The translations under genes and the position numbers were made by a program. Positions 24,827 through 35,551 of a stretch of 64,000 nucleotides of DNA are shown here, piece by piece. This stretch comes from Branchiostoma floridae (lineage: Eukaryota; Chordata; Leptocardii; Amphioxiformes; Branchiostomatidae). The stretch's first letter is position 1, and each line of letters opens with the position of its first letter. The notes beneath the pieces are model-generated. The model did no database searches and was not told the origin of the DNA. It saw nothing but the letters and a program-made list of their open reading frames with translations. The DNA lies in contig NC_049996.1 of NCBI RefSeq assembly GCF_000003815.2, positions 12,485,052 to 12,549,051 on the forward strand, given 5' to 3'.

Positions 24827-26233
24827 ATGTCTAGCATGTTAAATGTAGTACAGCAGGTGGTAGTTGTTGTTTTCACTATCGTTGTGAGTTGTGTAAGTTT
24901 AGAACCGACATGTTTTCCTGGGTGCAAGAACACAGAATCCTGGTCATTCTGTTTTCCCATTAGTAAACAAGATTATGGGCCCAACTTTCAGAGAGGCACC
25001 TGTATATTATGCCCCACGCAGCTACAGAAACAGCCAGTACTACAGAATTCATCCCAGCCAACCTCAACATGCCTCCCTAACAAGGGCCGTGTAGCAATTC
25101 GGGGGTTCTCTTTTGGGATACTGTCAGTTCAGAAACTACGACCACCACAGCAGTCGGAAGTAAATGATCTTGCTCTCGTTCAATGTGGAATCACAGATTT
25201 GGAACAGGGTATTTTAGCTAAGTTTCCTCAATTGCAGTACCTATACATTGACTTCAACAACCTGACCCACGTCAAGAAAGATTGGTTTGATGATGTTGGT
25301 CGAAAGAGCCAATTCTATACCTTGTCATTGTCACACAACCACATACGCGGTATTGATTCAAAATGCTTCCAAAATCTTACTTCCCTGCAAACATTACTAC
25401 TGGACGGTAACTCTTTGCAAAGTATCCACCCATCTTGGTTTCATAATCCCGCCAAACAACATCTTTCTTTGAAATCAAATTCTATCGAAATTATCCCTCC
25501 ACAGGCATTTAAGTCACTGTCACGGCTGGTACATCTGGACTTGAGCAGGAATGTGTTGACATGTTTGTCAAGAGAAACTGTAGAGGGGCTTCCCAAACTA
25601 CACACACTGTCACTGGGTGGGAATAGGTTGTTTGCCCTTGATGATTCTGTCCATTTGGTAATGAACTGGCGACTGGACTACCGTTATTTCGATTATACCG
25701 GCCATCGCGTTGCAGTAAGGTTTAACAAAGTGCTTTTCTGTATCACTGAAATTCCCCAACTGAGGCAATCTTATCATGTCGAGATGCCACATGACAACCG
25801 CACACAGGCAGCTCGGCCAAATGCAGAGCCACTCAAACAGTGCAATTGTCTAGCTTCTGGGCTTAGAGGAGCAAGCCTAAGAAAGTTTAGCCTGCCACTG
25901 ATTATCATATCAGTCGGCACAGAATCAGACAAACATGCTAAAAACATCGCCCACTTGTGCAAACATGCTTGGGACAATGTCTCCCTTGTAAAGGTAGCGT
26001 TGTGGGGAGACATTACTCTGCAGATTGTTCCCATTGGTAAAGACAGGTCCTGCAATCCCCCAATTGTTGCTATAGTTCTATCAGATGTCGTCTCCAGTGA
26101 AAACAGGACCAAGCTGCATGCTGATAGACACAGTGATAATGTCTTTGGCCACGAAGAAATGATGAATGTAACATGTTTTGTCAACACTTGGGAGGAGACC
26201 TACCAACACGTCTTCACGGGAGGGTCTTTTTAG
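24827..26233 (+). pseudogene. LRR receptor ectodomain, cut by a transposon after residue 464
   Basis: A secreted or cell-surface leucine-rich-repeat protein. Seen: a hydrophobic signal peptide at about residues 6-24, a cysteine-rich N-terminal part (residues 28-95), six to seven LRRs at about 115-275 with motifs such as LQYLYIDFNNLT, FYTLSLSHNHI, LQTLLLDGNSL and LVHLDLSRNVL, and a C-terminal region with paired cysteines (QCNC). The last four residues before the stop are encoded by the inserted element. The gene continues in the same frame after the element (30090-31152) with the transmembrane segment and tail. As it stands the product would be a 468-residue soluble ectodomain. I recognise the fold but not a named vertebrate orthologue; large LRR receptor expansions are known in amphioxus. 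The body is otherwise intact, so the insertion looks recent or is one allele. Confidence 0.8.
26209..26217. repeat. Left target-site duplication (9 bp, CGTCTTCAC)
   Basis: The same nine bases occur at 30090-30098 immediately after the element. Nine bases is the duplication size of Mutator-class and Foldback elements. Confidence 0.85.
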
Positions 26234-27341
26234 CGAATGCCCACAAACGCCCACTCTAGAGAAGTCCGCGCTGCACGGATCTCATTTTTTTTGCTTGGAA
26301 TATGTCCACGTTGTGCTCCCATGTATTAATCCTGAGTTTCAAGTCAATCAATTGACCCGAAGTGACATAAATCAAAGTTTTCGATTCTCGATGGTCTTTT
26401 TAGCGAACGCCCAGCAAAATGTCTTTTTAGCGAATGCCCACTATATCCACAAAAATATCGGCCGTCGCGCAACGACACCTAAACCTACCACCACAAACAT
26501 GTTCAAGATGGTGTCCCATTGATGTGTACGGAGTTTCCGTGCTTTACAAGCATTTTAAGTCCCTGTTTTTGGTCAAAATGTACGGCGACGATACTACCAT
26601 ACTTTAACTATAGCAATTCAAAATGGCGGGCACTAGTCATGTGACCTCCTTGCGGGACTGTTCTATAAGTATCGCGGGAGGGACTGTTGTAGCATAGCTT
26701 CTCATACAACCATTTTAGAGTGAATTCTGAACAAGATTTTCATTTCATAGTGCTATCATCTGACTAATATTTACAATGTGGTCATTTTTTCTGTGCTATT
26801 ATTACCCAGGTTTGAGGAACTTAGTGCAAATTTGGATATTGATTCACCTCAGTGCCCAATTAATGTACAAAAGGCTTAGACACATTAGTGTTATAAACCT
26901 GAATAGGGGCAGGTAACCAATACTAGAAAAACATAGCTATTTATTATTAACAATACTATTTACATTATAATAATAACTCTTCACCAAACTGGACTTTTCT
27001 TATCTTTATTTATCACAGAAACATTGTTACAATGAGGATTTGATTAGATGAGTATCTGTTACAGTGTGTACAAACTTATTTCAAATACAAAAATGTATTA
27101 CGTTTCACTTCCCAAATATTTTTAAAGTATTGGAAGAAGTTGACACATAAACAATATTAATTGCATTATTTATGTGAAGCAAAATGTGACCACATGCTAT
27201 CAATAGCCTAATAAAATGTTGGAACATGGCACAAGCGGGCTCCTCTTCTGAGTACAGAAAGGAAATGTTTTATAACATTAAGTTATGACGTAGAAAATTT
27301 CAATTGTAAAATGTACCTTTATTAACATTTACAAACAAATT
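26218..27341 (+). repeat. Left inverted arm of the Foldback-like element
   Basis: It pairs base for base, with scattered differences, with the reverse complement of 28959-30089. The sub-terminal part carries two extra copies of the terminal word at about 26394 and 26420. It ends at the assembly gap. The small frames shared by both arms are by-products of the inverted repeat. Confidence 0.85.
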
Positions 27342-27614
27342 NNNNNNNNNNNNNNNNNNNNNNNNNNNNNNNNNNNNNNNNNNNNNNNNNNNNNNNNNNN
27401 NNNNNNNNNNNNNNNNNNNNNNNNNNNNNNNNNNNNNNNNNNNNNNNNNNNNNNNNNNNNNNNNNNNNNNNNNNNNNNNNNNNNNNNNNNNNNNNNNNNN
27501 NNNNNNNNNNNNNNNNNNNNNNNNNNNNNNNNNNNNNNNNNNNNNNNNNNNNNNNNNNNNNNNNNNNNNNNNNNNNNNNNNNNNNNNNNNNNNNNNNNNN
27601 NNNNNNNNNNNNNN
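27342..27614. other. Assembly gap (273 N)
   Basis: The gap lies where the arm meets the inner minisatellite; a hairpin of this size is hard to assemble. Confidence 0.99.
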
Positions 27615-28107
27615 ATATAGGCCATTAACAGGTGAGTAAGGCGTCTTTCCTTTGCCTATAGACCAGATAGGGTATTGTGCAGGTGAGTAAAGCAACTTTC
27701 CTTTGCCTGTAGACCAGATAGGGTATTATACAGGTAAGTTAGGTGTCTTTCCTTCGCCTATATACCAGATGGGGCATTATACAGGTAAGCAATGTGTCTT
27801 TCCCTTGCCTATATACCAGATAGGCCATTATACAGGTGAATAAGGTGTCTTTCCTTTGCCTATAGACCAGATAGGTCATTAAACAGGTGAGTAAGGTGTC
27901 TTTCCTTTGCCCATAGACCAGATAGGCCATTATACAGGTAAGTAAGATGTCTTTACTTTGCCTATAGACCAGACGGGGTCTTATACAGGTGAGTAAAGCA
28001 ACTTTCCTTTGCCTATATACTACCATATAGGCCATTATACAGGTGAGGAAAGCGTCTTTCCTTTGCCTATAGACCAGATAGGTATTAAACAGGTGAGTAA
28101 AGCAACT
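27615..28107 (+). repeat. Inner minisatellite, left half (about 51-bp units)
   Basis: About ten units of the type ACAGGTGAGTAAGG--TCTTTCC + TTTGCCTATAGACCAGATAGG + -CATTAT. Nearly every unit contains CAG|GTGAGT or CAG|GTAAGT, the consensus 5' splice site, in the sense of the disrupted receptor gene. Confidence 0.85.
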
Positions 28108-28935
28108 TACTTACTTGTATAATGCCTTATCTGGTCTATAGGCAAAGGAAAGTCGCCTTACTCATCTGTGCGGTGTCTTACCTGGTCTTTAATCAAAGGA
28201 AATACACGTTACTCACCTGTAAGGTGTCTTACCTAGTCTGTAGTCAAGGAAACACACCTTATTCACCTGTACGGTGTCTTACCTGGTCTGTAATCAAAGG
28301 AAATACACTTTACTCACCTGTATGGTGTCTTACCTGGCCTGTAGTCAAGGAAACACACCTTACTCACCTGCACGGCGTCTTACCTGGTCTGTTATAAAAG
28401 GAAACACACCTTACTTACCTGTATGGTGTCTTACCTGGCCTGTAGTCAAGGAAACACACCTTACTCACCTGTACGGTGTCTTACCTGGTCTGTAATCAAA
28501 GGAAATACACGTTACTCACCTGTACGGTGTCTTACCTTGTCTGTAGTCAAGGAAACACACCTTACTCACCTGTACGGTGTCTTACCTGGTCTGTAATCAA
28601 AGGAAATACACGTTACTCACCTGTACGGTGTCTTACCTAGTCTGTAGTCAAGGAAACACACCTTACTCACCTGTACGGTGTCTTACCTGGTCTGTAATCA
28701 AAGGAAATACACGTTACTCACCTGTACGGTGTCTTACCTGGTCTGTAATGAAAGGAAATACACGTTGCTCACCTGTAAGGTGTCTTACCTAGTCTGTAGT
28801 CAAGGAAACACACCTTACTCACCTGTACGGTGTCTTACCTGGTCTGCTATAAAAGGAACCACACCTTACCTACCTGTACGGCGTCTTACCTGGCCTGTTA
28901 TAAAAGGAAACACACCTTACTTACCTGTATTGTTG
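28108..28935 (-). repeat. Inner minisatellite, right half (about 50-51-bp units)
   Basis: About sixteen units, in reverse orientation to the left half: ACTCACCTGTACGGTGTCTT + ACCTGGTCTGTAATCAAAGG + AAATACACGTT, alternating with a variant AGTCAAGGAAACACACCTT. The alternation suggests that pairs of units were amplified together. On the minus strand each unit shows two splice-donor-like words (CAGGTGAGT and CAGGTAAGA). Confidence 0.85.
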
Positions 28936-28958
28936 TCATTTATTAAGAAGAGAAAAAA

Positions 28959-30089
28959 AAATTGTTTGTAAATGTTAATAAAGGTACATTTTACAATTGA
29001 AATTTTCTACGTCATAACTAAATGTTATAAAACATTTCCTTTCTGTACTCAGAAGGGGAGCCCGCTTGTGCCATGTTCCAACATTTTATTAGGCTATTGA
29101 TAGCATGTGGTCACATTTTACTGCACATAAATAATGCAATAAATGTTGTTTATGTGTCAACTTCTTCCAATACTTAAAAATATAAAAATATTTAGGAAGT
29201 GAAACGTAATACATTTTTGTATTTGAAATAAGTTTGTACACACTGTAACAAATACTCATCTAATCAAATCCTCATTGCAACAATGTTTCTGTGATAAATA
29301 AAGATAAGAAAAGTCCAGTTTGGTGAAGAGTTATTATTATAATGTAAATAGTATTGTTAATAATAAATAGCTATGTTTTTCTAGTATTGGTTACCTGCCC
29401 CTATTCAGGTTTATAACACTAATGTGTCTGAGCCTTTTGTACATTAATTGGGCACTGAGGTGAATCAATATCCAAATTTGCACTAAGTTCCTCAAACCTG
29501 GGTAATAATAGCACAGAAAAAATGACCACATTGTAAGTATTAGTCAGATGATAGCACTATGAAATGAAAATCTTGTTCAGAATTCACTCTAAAATGGTTG
29601 TATGAGAAGCTATGCTACAACAGTCCCTCCCGCGATACTTATAGAACAGTCCCGCAAGGAGGTCACATGACTAGTGCCCGCCATTTTGAATTGCTATAGT
29701 TAAAGTATGGTAGTATCGTCGCCGTACATTTTGACCAAAAACAGGGACTTAAAATGCTTGTAAAGCACGGAAACTCCGTACACATCAATGGGACACCATC
29801 TTGAACATGTTTGTGGCGGTAGGTTTAGGTGTCATTGCGCGACGGTCGATATTTTTGTGGATATAGTGGGCATTCGCTAAAAAGACATTTTGCTGGGCGT
29901 TCGCTAAAAAGACCATCGAGAATCGAAAACTTTGATTTATGTCACTTCGGGTCAATGGATTGACTTGAGACTCAGGATTAATACATGGGAGCACAACGTG
30001 GACATATTCCAAGCAAAAAAAATGAGATCCGTGCAGCGCGGACTTCTCTAGAGTGGGCGTTTGTGGGCATTCGCTAAAAAGACCATGCG
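28959..30089 (-). repeat. Right inverted arm of the Foldback-like element
   Basis: It is the inverted partner of 26218-27341. The outermost bases ATGCG at 30085-30089 create an ATG that is in frame with the receptor remainder. Confidence 0.85.
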
Positions 30090-31152
30090 CGTCTTCACCA
30101 CGCCCTTGTCCAGCACTCCTGATGACACCGTGTGTCCGAGAGAGGGGGTGACTGTGAGCACAAGAGAGCCTAAGATCAAGACAACAAAGTTAATCCTGAA
30201 TCAGACAAATGCCAGTACAAATGGAACTGTGAAGGAGAAATCCCCACGTGTAGCGTTCATCACAATGGTAGTTGTAGTAGGGGTAGTACTGGTAGCGCTG
30301 TTTGTGATGTATGTTGTCAGAAGGTGTTCACGGGGCGACCAAGCCGCACAGGCTGCCGGCCACCTGGCAGGAGTTCATGGCACTGCACCCAGTAGGACTA
30401 CACAGCAGTCTTCATCTTCAGGTGATGATCCTCAGTACAGTGTAATTCCCGACGAGTACTATAACCAACAAAACAGTGGGACTTCAAGTTCAACAACGCA
30501 ACAGACTACTGATGATTATAGTCAGATTCCCGATGAGCACTTCAACTACTACAACACAAGACCAGACGCACAGCATCCTTACTGGGAGATTCCAGATGAG
30601 TATTACAATCGCTACAACACGTACCCTTCGACACGTCGGGTAACTCAAGATGGAGAGGACTACTCTGTAAGGTTTAACACCGCTACATCTGAGATTGTCC
30701 TTCCGTCATCAACCAGGCTCGGTGGTAAACACCCATCCTACGATACAGCCCCTCAAGTCTGGAGAGACCCACAGAATTACCAGATACCCGCACGTGGACG
30801 AAATAGAAACATTATATCACGCAGAATGACTCAAAATGGCAACAGTCTTCACCGATATATGGGTTTGACTGGTAACTACAGATATAACAGGAGACGCCTA
30901 TCATACCCTCTGACACTTCGTGTGCCTCAAGATAATGAAAACTATTCTGCAAGCTTAAGATGTAACACTACAGCTGAGGTCACAGGTCCTTCCGTCATCA
31001 ACCAGGCTGGGTGGCAAACATCCATCCTACGATACAGCCCCTCAAGTCTCGAGAGACCCACAGAATTAACAGAAACCTGCATGTACGTAGACAAGTACAA
31101 GGCTTCACTGAAAGCCAAACCCACAGAAAACAAAAATCATCCAAACACGTGA
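30085..31152 (+). pseudogene. LRR receptor remainder: transmembrane segment and tyrosine-rich tail
   Basis: This is the 3' part of the receptor split by the element; true gene sequence resumes at 30090. The frame matches that of 26217. From the ATG at 30085, given by the element end, it would encode 355 residues: a Thr/Ser-rich stalk with N-glycosylation sites (NQT, NAS, NGT), a transmembrane helix at about residues 56-78 (VAFITMVVVVGVVLVALFVM), a basic stop-transfer RRCSR, and a cytoplasmic tail with three copies of a YxxIPDE(Y/H)(Y/F)N repeat (YSVIPDEYYN, YSQIPDEHFN, YWEIPDEYYN) plus further YxxL/I-type sites (YMGL, YQIP). Such tyrosine motifs suit binding by SH2 proteins or adaptor-mediated endocytosis; this is inference. 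There is no stop inside the frame. Without a promoter in the element this part would be silent. Confidence 0.75.
30090..30098. repeat. Right target-site duplication (9 bp, CGTCTTCAC)
   Basis: Identical to 26209-26217; the codon phase is the same on both sides. Confidence 0.85.
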
Positions 31153-32424
31153 TGTCCGGGACGCCATATTACCATTTCTCAGAGTCACAATGTGATATTC
31201 AAAACCTACCTGTCCAAAACCTACCTGTAAGCAAGTAAGGCAAGTCATCATGGCCAGAGCGTTTAAGTATGATCACAGGTCATCTCAGGTCATACCTTCC
31301 TGACACATTCCTCGTTTAACCTTCTCCCTACTACCTAACCCCATAAACAGTACAAATTTGTGACAAACGGCTACCTTAGCAAGCTAGAGGTTACTTTCCC
31401 ATATATTACTGCATGTTGAGGATACAAAATTGAAGTTGTAAATTTTTACCCTTTTACCATATGACGCGAATGTATGACAATCACAGATAACAAGCTTCAT
31501 ACACTGAGATTCAAGTAATTCTCATTGATGCTTACCCCTCGCCTTCATTACTGAAGACACAGGCTGCATTTCCACCAACTGTCTTATCTGTATAACTGAA
31601 TCAACAATGCCTCTAGCTCTGAGGCGTGCATGGCAGTTGTCTTAAAACAACTGCGTTTTAAAAGATCATAAGATGAAGAAAGTATTGCTCTCATTGGCTG
31701 TTAAGGCATTGTTAATCTTGCACCCAGGAAATATAGATGGATATAGAATTGGATGTTTTGTTGTCTAATGACGTTAAGCGTAAGAGAAAAAGCAATATTA
31801 TTGTAGGGATGAGATCAAATAATTGTATTCTTGTCAAGTAAGGATTCGTGGATAAAATGCTGTGTACTGTGTAGACGTTTGCTCAATTCTACATTGCATT
31901 TCAGATATGGTCTGTGGCATATAGAAATATATACAAATAATATTTATTTCATCATTTGATAGCACAATTATTCCAAAATACAAATCACAAAATGCCCCAC
32001 CCTTAATGCGTTGCTTAAACAGAATATAAGAAAAATGTTTCAATTTCATTTTTTAATGTCCTTGGCGCCAACTGTATCGTTTGCGGAAAATTCTTGTTTT
32101 CAAGAATAACAGTGTTGGAAACGTTTTGGGTTGGCCGTAGTCCACCACAAACTACAAACGACAAAATGTCTCCACCCCTGAAGCATAGCCAAAAGATCTG
32201 ATAAAATCAGTGAACACTATACAAGGATTTAATTTATTTACAATTAGATGTATTATGTCACCGGCTTTTCTAACTCAAAAGAGTGTAAACCTTCGCTCGT
32301 CTATTATCATTGATGGTGTTCCTTCTGTCAGATTTAGAAAAGTGAGTGCACAGAGTGTTCAAGACGCCGAGGCTTCGATCCTCCACGCATTTCCACGGAA
32401 CCACTGTGATTGTTTGGTGACGTG
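31153..32424. other. 3' flank of the receptor gene; no feature seen
   Basis: It probably holds the 3' untranslated region, but no clear polyadenylation signal could be fixed. A short duplicated phrase AAAACCTACCTGT occurs at about 31200-31230. No gene was found. Confidence 0.4.
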
Positions 32425-32710
32425 NNNNNNNNNNNNNNNNNNNNNNNNNNNNNNNNNNNNNNNNNNNNNNNNNNNNNNNNNNNNNNNNNNNNNNNNNNNN
32501 NNNNNNNNNNNNNNNNNNNNNNNNNNNNNNNNNNNNNNNNNNNNNNNNNNNNNNNNNNNNNNNNNNNNNNNNNNNNNNNNNNNNNNNNNNNNNNNNNNNN
32601 NNNNNNNNNNNNNNNNNNNNNNNNNNNNNNNNNNNNNNNNNNNNNNNNNNNNNNNNNNNNNNNNNNNNNNNNNNNNNNNNNNNNNNNNNNNNNNNNNNNN
32701 NNNNNNNNNN
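32425..32710. other. Assembly gap (286 N)
   Basis: Run of N. The open frames spanning it are artefacts. Confidence 0.99.
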
Positions 32711-33114
32711 CCGCCCATACCTCAGCTTAAAGTCCTTAAAAATGATACTGCGATAAAAGCATATTTTCTCGTTTCTCCTTTTTGACGTGTACTTAATATC
32801 CTGTGTCTATGCACAATGGTGTAATCTGAACTATTCCACCAGATGGCGCGATGCACTCAAGTTTGAAGACGCAAAGAAGTTAATAATAAGTTAATAAGTG
32901 TTTTCAAAAGGAGTAAGTAATAATAACATTACATGCGAATTTTTATTGTAATTGGGTTTTCTAATTACTAAATGCCGTTAGTATATATTTTTATATTTTC
33001 TTTCATGATATGACTGACTTGTTTGCGTACCTCCTGTAGCAAAGATTTCTGTTGCTGGTACAGAAAATCATTTAGCGATATCCACTACGAATATATTTAC
33101 CTTTGCCAGAATGG

Positions 33115-33440
33115 CTAAGGTTATGTTTTGGGCTTGTGAGTCTGTCTGTCTGTGTGTGTGTGTGTTAACAGCATAACTCAAGAAGCCTTGGATGTATCCC
33201 GATAATATTTGGTAGGTGGGTAGGGGTCGGGAAAACGAAGGTCAAGTTCGATAATGGGCCCCCTAGCGGCTTGCTAAGGTACTGCAGCAGAACCTCAATT
33301 TTTGATATCTCGTGTTCTGGACATGTTGTGGTTATGATTTTTGAGCGGTATATAGCCCTTAGGGCAGAGAGTAAGTGCTGTAAGTTTGGACCCCCTAGCG
33401 GCTTGTTTGGAACTGCAGTCATCGATTTCCTTTCAAACTT
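33115..33440 (+). repeat. Dispersed repeat, AACTCAAGAAGCC...CCCCCTAGCGGCTTG family
   Basis: The order is (TGTC)n/(TG)n tract, AGCATAACTCAAGAAGCCTT, TTTGGTAGGTGGGTAG, GGGCCCCCTAGCGGCTTGC, TACTGCAGCAGAAC, ATCTCGTGTTCTGGACATG, and a second GACCCCCTAGCGGCTTG. The same order recurs at 23.63-23.83, 34.74-34.99 (inverted), 47.74-47.95 and in part at 3.60-3.78 and 55.07-55.12 kb. Confidence 0.65.
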
Positions 33441-34330
33441 TGGACGAGAATAACTAGAGAACGTGTTGATGGATCGTCATGATTTTTGGAAAGTAGATAG
33501 CCCAAGCAACTATGTACATAGTGAAATACTAATTATGCAAATCAGCAACTAATTTGCATAATTAATGAGGAAAGTTTATAAATCCACTGCATTTCACGAT
33601 AGGACTTTCAAACTTGTCACATATATAGATGAGAAACAGAGAAATATCAATGCATATTAATTATGCAAATGACGGCCTCATTTGCATAATTAATGAGAAA
33701 ATATAAACGTATTGACTGATCGTCATGATTTTTGGTATGTAGATAGCCAAAGGGAAGACTTACATGATGGAATTCTAATTATGCAAATCGACAGCTAATT
33801 TACATAATTAATGAGGAAAGTTTGTAAATCCACTGCATTCCTTCATAGGACTTTCAAACTTGTCACATTTGTAGCTGAGAAAGAAAGAAATATCAATACA
33901 TTATTAATTATGGAGATGATGATCTCATTTGCATAATTAATGGAAAATATAACGTGTTGACGGATCGTCGTGATTTTTGGTATAGATAGCCTAAGTAAAA
34001 ACTTACATAATGAGATACTAGTTATGCAAATTAACAGCTAATTTGCATAATTAATGAGGGAAGTTGATAAATCCACCGCATTCAGTGATAGGACTTTCAA
34101 ACTTGTCACATATGTAACTGAGAAAGATGGCAGAGAGTAAGAGGTGTATGTTTGGGTCCGCTAACGTCTTTCCTTGAACTGCAGGAGCCGGTTTAGTTTC
34201 CTACTTTGAAAGAGAATAAGTCAAGAAGGATGAAAGGATCATCATGATTTTTGGTATGCTGATAACTTAAGTGATGCTTGATACAATTTGATATTATTAT
34301 GTAAATAGGGATCTAATTTATATAAGCAAT
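33441..34330. repeat. Tandem repeat, about 245-bp units, octamer-rich
   Basis: Units are anchored by GATCGTCATGATTTTTGG at 33472, 33718, 33963 and (variant) 34237. Each complete unit holds two small palindromes of the form ATTATGCAAAT-N10-12-ATTTGCATAATTAATGAG and the block CACTGCATT--GATAGGACTTTCAAACTTGTCACAT. The palindromes contain the POU/octamer word ATGCAAAT on both strands. Confidence 0.75.
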
Positions 34331-34739
34331 GGCAAAATGTTATGAAGCAATGGCAAAATGTTATGAACCAACTCCAGGCATATAAAATAAAATGTAATGA
34401 GTAACAAATTTATGTCTACAGACATCATTCTTCATAACAAACCTGGTTTATTTGGCAAAGGTATGTGTTCGTGGAACTCTAGTTTCAACTATTATATGCT
34501 GGCATACTGGTACAGTACTAGATACCGGACAATTCTGGACAATATTTACATATGTAATTATAAGATGCGTCATTACTTACAAACGAAGGCTTCCCTACTG
34601 TCTTAACACTTAAAATCACAATTTAAATCACAATTGTTAACGGTTTGCCCACTAGAGCACTGCTACTATGGTGCATTCAAAACGACAAAATGATAGTGGT
34701 AGTCAACAAAAGAGTGTTTCATACTGGAACAAGAGCTGT

Positions 34740-34904
34740 CTACTATTTTTTTAAAATCACGGTCACAGCATGTACATGACACGATATCGTGAAGTTGCTG
34801 CCATGCCGTAGAAACCCATCGTCAAACGTGACCTTTGTTTTCCTGACCCTACTCACATACCAAATATCATCAGGACCCATCCACAACTTCTCAGGTATGC
34901 TGTC

Positions 34905-34936
<32 letters not shown>

Positions 34937-34990
34937 AACAAACAGCACCCGAAACATAACCTTCTTCTTGGCGAAGGTAACTACACTCAG
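34740..34990 (-). repeat. Dispersed repeat, inverted copy with (GACA)n tract
   Basis: It contains CAGACAGACAGACAGACAGA at about 34916-34935, ends in TTCTTCTTGGCGAAGGTAA, and has words such as CCAAATATCATCAGGACCCATCC that match the family at 33.1 kb on the other strand. Confidence 0.5.
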
Positions 34991-35551
34991 AAATACTCCT
35001 CAACCAGTGAATGGGTGATTTCACTTTTAACACAGGTGTCAGATAGTACTCAAGTACAGCCTTTTAAACTTGATTGCTCAGAGCTACTCGACTGAAAACG
35101 TAACATCATGCCCCAAATACAGCCCTCTTGAACTTTGCCGGCCCCACTTACACCCCGTATCTACCAAAGTCAAAGGTTTGGCCGCTGTAGTGGAAATTGA
35201 ATATGTTTTCTCGATATTTAATATTTTCTACGAGGGAGGGCGCGTATCCAGGTCGCGACCTCCCCTCCCAGTCTATTACACATAGTGGTGAGATTGCCTA
35301 GGACGGGTCCACTCCACATGTTTAGGGGTGTGCTTTTGTGAGTTTGTAGGGTGGATTGAAAATCTTTAAACATAGAAAGGTAGGGTATTACTATTGTAAG
35401 TTTCGAATATTTGACAGAACAAAAACGAAGTTCAAAGAACGAAGCTCTTTTTGGTTACTTTGTGCATATTCTTTTCTTTAAAATCATACTTTTACATATT
35501 GCATCATTTTTAATTATCAAATCAAGGGTACGTAAATCCAATTTAGTCGCT
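34991..35551. other. No feature seen
   Basis: No exon, RNA gene or recognisable repeat was found. Confidence 0.4.

Larger units (their letters stand above)
26218..30089. mobile_element. Foldback/Mutator-like element with >1.1-kb inverted arms
   Basis: A 3.87-kb insertion, including 273 N, inside the LRR coding exon. The ends read GGTCTTTTTAGCGAATGCCC inward from 26223 and as the reverse complement up to 30084; the outermost five bases match only partly. The arms (26218-27341 and 28959-30089) are near-identical inverted copies. Between them lie two minisatellites of about 50-51-bp units in opposite orientation, meeting near 28108, so the whole element folds on itself. Within each arm the end word TCTTTTTAGCGAA(T/C)GCCCA recurs near 200 bp inward. 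No transposase frame was found, so it is non-autonomous. The structure and the 9-bp duplication fit Foldback elements of the Mutator superfamily. Confidence 0.85.

Noticed and set aside
26178-26522. 114-codon frame and its mirror at 29785-30012
   Set aside because: They are the same sequence in the two inverted arms of the Foldback-like element and carry no protein motif.
27615-28935. CRISPR-like regular repeats
   Set aside because: There are no unique spacers; whole units are tandem copies in a eukaryotic transposon.
28122-28971. Repeated frames with YLVCNQRKYTLLTC-type units
   Set aside because: Translation of the element's minisatellite; a repeat-derived coincidence, with the 50-51-bp period varying and breaking the frame.
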